This document shows positions 6,150 to 9,247 of a stretch of 9,247 nt of DNA, in pieces. Below the pieces are notes generated by a model, which was not told the origin of the DNA, searched no databases, and saw only the letters and a program-made list of their open reading frames with translations. Made by a program: the position numbers and the translations under genes. This stretch comes from Lachnospiraceae bacterium. GTDB taxonomy: Bacteria; Bacillota; Clostridia; Lachnospirales; Lachnospiraceae. The stretch lies in contig JAILIO010000177.1 in assembly GCA_024695225.1 (NCBI GenBank), positions 1 to 9,247 of the forward strand, read 5' to 3'. Every line of letters starts with the position of its first letter. Position 1 is the stretch's first letter.

Positions 6150-7193
6150 ATGCATATACCTGAAAACTATCTGGCGCCGGCTACCTGCGCCGTAATGACA
6201 GCCGCAATGGTACCTGTCTGGGCTCATGCGGTAAAGAAAGTCGATGTGGAACTGCCCAAGGAAAAGATTCCCATGATAGGAGTTGGGGCAGCGTTCTCTT
6301 TTCTGGGGATGATGTTCAATGTGCCCCTGGTGGGAGGGACCACCGGGCATGCAGTGGGCGGCACGCTGATAGCCCTTCTGTTTGGCCCGGACGCCGCGTG
6401 TATCGCGGTCTCTATCGCGCTTTTGCTGCAGGCGGTGATATTTGGAGACGGAGGGATCCTCGCCTTCGGGGCGAACTGTTTCAATATGGCTTTTATATTG
6501 CCATATGTGGGTTATTGGATCTACAGCGCCATTGTCAGGATGTTCGGAGGACCTGAACGGACAAAGAGCGCACATCACTATATAGCAGCCGCTGTGGGCT
6601 CATATATCGGGATAAATGCGGCAGCTTTTTTTGCGGCTGTGGAGTTTGGTCTTCAGCCCATGCTTTTCAAGGATGCTGCGGGGAATGCCCTGTACTGCCC
6701 CTATGATCTTTCGGTATCCATACCTGCCATGATGATCCCGCATCTTGTGGTTGCAGGCGTGGTGGAAGCAGTCTTCACGGTGGTGATCTTCGCTTTTGTG
6801 AGGACCACAGCGCCTGATCTTACATATGACGCCATAAAGGGATACGCGCCCGCACGTGCTGACAACAAAAAACCCATACCCGTATTTGCCCTGGTGGCTG
6901 TTCTGATAGCTGCCACGCCTCTCGGACTTTTGGCAACAGGCACTGCCTGGGGAGAGTGGGGAGCCGACGAGATCGCAGACATCGTCACAAACGGTTCTGC
7001 CCTGGGTTATACCCCTACAGGGCTTGCAAACGGATGGTCTTTGAACGTGCCTATGCCGGATTACACTGTGGGGGGAATGGGAGAAGTTGCAGCCTATATC
7101 CTTTCGGCTATAATAGGGACTGCCCTTTTGATCATCATATTCAAGCTGATATCCATACCCATGAAGGGCAGAAGGGAAATACATGCTTCCTGA
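6150..7193 (+). CDS. cbiM: ECF transporter substrate-binding membrane protein CbiM with CbiN-like C-terminal region
   Basis: Integral membrane S-component that binds Co(II) or Ni(II) and passes it inward. The protein has 347 residues. The N-terminus MHIPENYLAPATCAVM carries the essential Met1-His2 that coordinates metal in CbiM/NikM, and H67 in GGTTGHAVGG (62-71) matches the second ligand region. The N-terminal ~225 residues are the multi-span CbiM core. After a polar linker (about 230-240, ADNKKPIP) the C-terminus has a span at about 243-262, an extracytoplasmic loop beginning TPLGLLATGTAWGEWG, then GYTPTGL, and a last span at about 320-338. That layout resembles fused CbiN/NikN (PDGLE) domains, though the PDGLE motif itself is altered to PLGLL. 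GGGAGG (6138-6143) six bases upstream fixes the start. It overlaps cbiQ by 11 bases. Co versus Ni cannot be decided from sequence. Confidence 0.93.
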   Translation: MHIPENYLAPATCAVMTAAMVPVWAHAVKKVDVELPKEKIPMIGVGAAFSFLGMMFNVPLVGGTTGHAVGGTLIALLFGPDAACIAVSIALLLQAVIFGDGGILAFGANCFNMAFILPYVGYWIYSAIVRMFGGPERTKSAHHYIAAAVGSYIGINAAAFFAAVEFGLQPMLFKDAAGNALYCPYDLSVSIPAMMIPHLVVAGVVEAVFTVVIFAFVRTTAPDLTYDAIKGYAPARADNKKPIPVFALVAVLIAATPLGLLATGTAWGEWGADEIADIVTNGSALGYTPTGLANGWSLNVPMPDYTVGGMGEVAAYILSAIIGTALLIIIFKLISIPMKGRREIHAS

Positions 7194-7896
7194 ATGGATG
7201 AAGGAAAGTGACAGGTATGTGCCGCCGAAGGATGGCGGCACATTTGCTGTAAAGACCATAAAGACCATAGGGGACATCATGTCCAGGGTTAAGGTGCAGC
7301 GTGGACATGAAAAGAAACACTGTCTTCCCGCAGAATTAAAACTGATGATCCTGCTGGTCTTGCTGGTCCTGACATCTGTGACCCAAAACGGGCTTGTGCT
7401 CATGGGGATTGCCGCGGTGGTCCTGTTTTACCTGTCAACCTGGCCTGCCCGGGATCTGTGGGGGATAATAAAGACATCCCTATCGGCAATGGCTTTGTCT
7501 TTTGTGATACTCCTGCCCGCCATGATAATGAACCCTGCAGGTATCCCAAACAATCTGGTGCTGATGACAAAGGTGTTTTTCTGCGTATCCATGGTTGGCA
7601 TATTTAACCATACTTCCCAGTGGAATCATGTGACCGGGGCGCTTGCATTTTTTCATATCCCGGGGATTTTTATCTTTACCCTGGATATGACTCTAAAATA
7701 CATGGTCCTTCTGGGGAATCTCATACGCGACCTTCTCACATCCATGACCCTCAGGGCTGTGGGAAGACACGACAGGAAGTACGCATCTGTAGGCGGTGTC
7801 ATGGGAGTTACTTTTATAAGAGGAACGGAAATGAACACCCGGATGTATGAGGCAATGAAGTGCCGGGGGTTTACCGGGGATTACGGGAAATTATGA
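7183..7896 (+). CDS. cbiQ: ECF transporter transmembrane T-component CbiQ
   Basis: The coupling membrane protein that links the metal-binding CbiM to the ATPase. The 237-residue length is normal. The N-terminus MLPEWMKESDRYVPP resembles a clade of clostridial CbiQ proteins that open PEW-x-x-x-x-x-Y-x-P-P. Hydrophobic spans lie at about 52-68, 70-87, 97-118, 124-141 and 155-175. The cytoplasmic coupling region TLRAVGRHDRK is followed by MYEAMKCRGFTG, whose A-x-x-R-G is the family coupling motif that contacts the ATPase. Translation begins inside the end of cbiM; GAAGGG at 7171-7176, six bases upstream, supports ATG 7183. The stop is one base before the next gene's start, indicating coupled translation in one operon. 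Confidence 0.93.
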   Translation: MLPEWMKESDRYVPPKDGGTFAVKTIKTIGDIMSRVKVQRGHEKKHCLPAELKLMILLVLLVLTSVTQNGLVLMGIAAVVLFYLSTWPARDLWGIIKTSLSAMALSFVILLPAMIMNPAGIPNNLVLMTKVFFCVSMVGIFNHTSQWNHVTGALAFFHIPGIFIFTLDMTLKYMVLLGNLIRDLLTSMTLRAVGRHDRKYASVGGVMGVTFIRGTEMNTRMYEAMKCRGFTGDYGKL

Positions 7897-7897
7897 T

Positions 7898-8554
7898 ATG
7901 TCTTTTATAGAACTCAGGGATATCACATTCAGATATGAAGGGGAGGAATCCCCGGTGCTGTCGGGCTTTTCCATGTCCGCAGAAAGGGGAAGCTGCCTTA
8001 TCATCGAAGGGGATAACGGCTCCGGGAAGACCACGCTCCTTAGGATCCTCAGCGCCCTTTCGTTTCCGGAGAAGGGAAGCTTTGTTTTTGACGGGTGCGA
8101 TATCACTGAAAAGTACATGAAAGTGAATATGAATTCAAAGCTTTTCCACAAGAGGGTAGGATATCTGTTTCAGGACCCGGATATCATGCTGTTCAATGCC
8201 AGAGTCAGGGATGAGATCGCCTTCGGACCCCGGCAGATGGGACTTGGTGATGAGGAAGTGGATAAGAGGGTGCGGGACTGCATGGAGTTGTTTGATATTG
8301 AAAAACTCTCCGATAAAGCGCCATATCATTTGAGCGGCGGTCAGAAGAAAAGGGTCGCCTTTGCATCCGTGATGGCCCTTAATCCGGAAGTGCTGCTGCT
8401 GGACGAGCCCTATGCAGGGCTTGACAGGAAATCCCGGGAACAGCTCACCGCGTTTCTCACAGAGCTTAAAAGGGCAGGGAAGACCCTTCTCATCGCAAGC
8501 CATGATTCAGAGATCCTTTCCGGGATATATGATGAGAGGCTGGTTATGATGTGA
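7898..8554 (+). CDS. cbiO: ECF transporter ATPase CbiO
   Basis: Cytoplasmic ABC ATPase that powers cobalt/nickel uptake through CbiM and CbiQ. All motifs are intact: Walker A GDNGSGKTT (38-46), Q-loop Q92 in FQDPD, signature LSGGQKKR (145-152), Walker B VLLLDEP (165-171) with catalytic E170, D-loop GLD (174-176) and switch H202 in ASHD. The PDxMLF sequence after the Q-loop and DEIAFGPRQMG are typical of ECF/CbiO ATPases. At 218 residues it is at the short end of the family and lacks the C-terminal extension of longer CbiO/EcfA proteins. One ATPase gene is present, so a homodimer is expected. It starts one base after the cbiQ stop with GGGAA (7885-7889) upstream. It is the last gene of the operon and is followed by a strong hairpin terminator. 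Confidence 0.95.
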   Translation: MSFIELRDITFRYEGEESPVLSGFSMSAERGSCLIIEGDNGSGKTTLLRILSALSFPEKGSFVFDGCDITEKYMKVNMNSKLFHKRVGYLFQDPDIMLFNARVRDEIAFGPRQMGLGDEEVDKRVRDCMELFDIEKLSDKAPYHLSGGQKKRVAFASVMALNPEVLLLDEPYAGLDRKSREQLTAFLTELKRAGKTLLIASHDSEILSGIYDERLVMM

Positions 8555-8581
8555 ATGTTTTTGTGAGATCCCTTTCCAAAA

Positions 8582-8634
8582 AAAAGCCACTTCCCCGGGT
8601 CCATATATGACATGGGGAAATGGCTTTTATTTTT
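8582..8634. terminator. Bidirectional Rho-independent terminator between convergent genes
   Basis: AAAAGCCA (8582-8589) pairs with TGGCTTTT (8621-8628) and TTCCCC (8591-8596) pairs with GGGGAA (8614-8619), separated by one C-A mismatch, giving a 14-bp stem with a 17-nt loop. On the plus strand TTTTATTTTT follows. On the minus strand the eight-A run 8578-8585 becomes the T tract. It lies between cbiO and the convergent DUF362 gene, so it can end both transcripts. Confidence 0.88.
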
Positions 8635-8659
8635 ACAGGATAATTAAGACTGTCAGTTC

Positions 8660-9247
8660 TCAGTGTACGGTGTGGAGTTCATATTCCCTTGTGCCGAGAC
8701 CTATCTTCTCGCCGTGCTCAAGGGTTTCCTTCCAGCGGACACTGGGGTTGTTGTCCATGAAGTGGTCGTTGTAACGGCGCCAGCCGGGCTTTGCCAGGTT
8801 GTCTCCCAACTGGCTGTTTCTTATGGGAGTTGCTTCCTGACAGAGATCTGCGCAGGCCTGGTCCAAAGCCACCGGATCGAATGAAGCCAGCATGCCGATG
8901 TTTGGCAGGATGGGGGCATCATTTTCGTCATGGCAGTCACAGTTGGGAGACACATCCATGATGAGGCTTACATGGAAGGTGGGTCTTCCGTAGCATATGG
9001 CCTGGGTGTATTCTGCGATCTTCCGGCAGAGCTTTTCATTTGCCGTGTCGTCAATGGTGGTGATTGCGTCGAAACGGCAGGCTCCGATACAGCGTCCGCA
9101 GCCCTTGCACTTTTCCGGGTCTATGGATGCCTTGTGGTCATCGCCGTAGGAAATGGCATTGCTTCCGCACTGTGTGGCGCATTTCTGACAGCCCCTGCAC
9201 AGCTCTTTTTCTATCACGGGCTGTCCTTCGTTATGCTGCTGCATTTT
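8660..9247 (-). CDS. DUF362 family protein with two [4Fe-4S] ferredoxin motifs (5'-partial)
   Basis: C-terminal part of an uncharacterised iron-sulfur protein of the DUF362 family, probably an electron carrier or redox enzyme component in the cytoplasm; no reaction is established. The frame is open through the right edge (a Lys codon precedes the Met at 9244), and full-length family members are roughly twice as long, so the start lies outside. Counting from that Met, two CxxCxxCxxxC motifs bind [4Fe-4S] clusters: C16-C19-C22-C26 and C46-C49-C52-C56. Both lack the Pro that usually follows the fourth Cys (Gly and Arg instead). The DUF362 part follows: CDC (102-104), DENDAPILPNIGMLASFDPV near 106-125, then ALDQACADLC. 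Additional Cys at 73, 84, 131 and 135 are notable. It converges on cbiO and shares its terminator. No functional tie to the transporter can be shown. Confidence 0.9.
   Translation of the reverse strand, partial: KMQQHNEGQPVIEKELCRGCQKCATQCGSNAISYGDDHKASIDPEKCKGCGRCIGACRFDAITTIDDTANEKLCRKIAEYTQAICYGRPTFHVSLIMDVSPNCDCHDENDAPILPNIGMLASFDPVALDQACADLCQEATPIRNSQLGDNLAKPGWRRYNDHFMDNNPSVRWKETLEHGEKIGLGTREYELHTVH

Noticed and set aside
6600..7403. Long minus-strand open frame (about 267 codons) opposite cbiM and cbiQ
   Set aside because: It lies antisense to two well-supported transporter genes, has a Cys/His/Ser-rich composition with no recognisable domain, and is best explained as a shadow of their codon usage.

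Overview
The window looks like chromosomal DNA from a Gram-positive anaerobe of the class Clostridia, and Lachnospiraceae is my best guess. The basis is strong AGGAGG-like ribosome binding sites, moderate GC, tightly packed genes on one strand, and the gene types: an HD-GYP protein, a CgeB-type glycosyltransferase, a CsoR-type regulator joined to a CbiM/Q/O transporter, and a DUF362 ferredoxin-like protein. The genus cannot be fixed from sequence reading alone. I see no phage, transposon, CRISPR, tRNA or rRNA.

Layout. (1) Positions 3-1007 hold the 3' part of an HD-GYP cyclic-di-GMP phosphodiesterase gene, cut by the left edge and closed by a hairpin terminator. (2) Positions 1008-1397 are a 390-bp gap. 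Its main content is an array of eleven 13-bp direct repeats (1180-1322), most alike at the left and decaying to the right. (3) Positions 1398-5680 hold four same-strand genes: a hotdog acyl-CoA thioesterase, a CgeB-like glycosyltransferase, a Gfo/Idh/MocA oxidoreductase, and a membrane-anchored metallophosphoesterase with a repetitive acidic linker. The last two are bridged by a possible 22-codon reading frame that overlaps the phosphoesterase start. (4) Positions 5751-8554 hold a CsoR/FrmR-family metal sensor followed by the three genes of a cobalt/nickel-type ECF transporter (CbiM with a CbiN-like tail, CbiQ, CbiO). The transporter genes overlap or nearly touch. (5) A strong hairpin at 8582-8634 probably ends transcription from both sides. 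(6) On the minus strand, 8660-9247 is the C-terminal part of a DUF362 protein with two [4Fe-4S] ferredoxin motifs, cut by the right edge.

How the genes work together. The clearest functional unit is sensor plus ECF transporter: CbiM binds and passes the metal ion, CbiQ couples it to the ATPase, and CbiO hydrolyses ATP. The sensor carries the Cys-His-Cys ligand set typical of copper-responsive CsoR, although it sits before a Co/Ni-type importer. The thioesterase-to-phosphoesterase run may be one operon with a surface-sugar or envelope role, but no substrate can be read from the sequence. I found no convincing new multi-gene system. The points most worth a second look are the 13-bp repeat array, the sensor/transporter mismatch with a C-rich possible operator, and the small coupling frame before the phosphoesterase.
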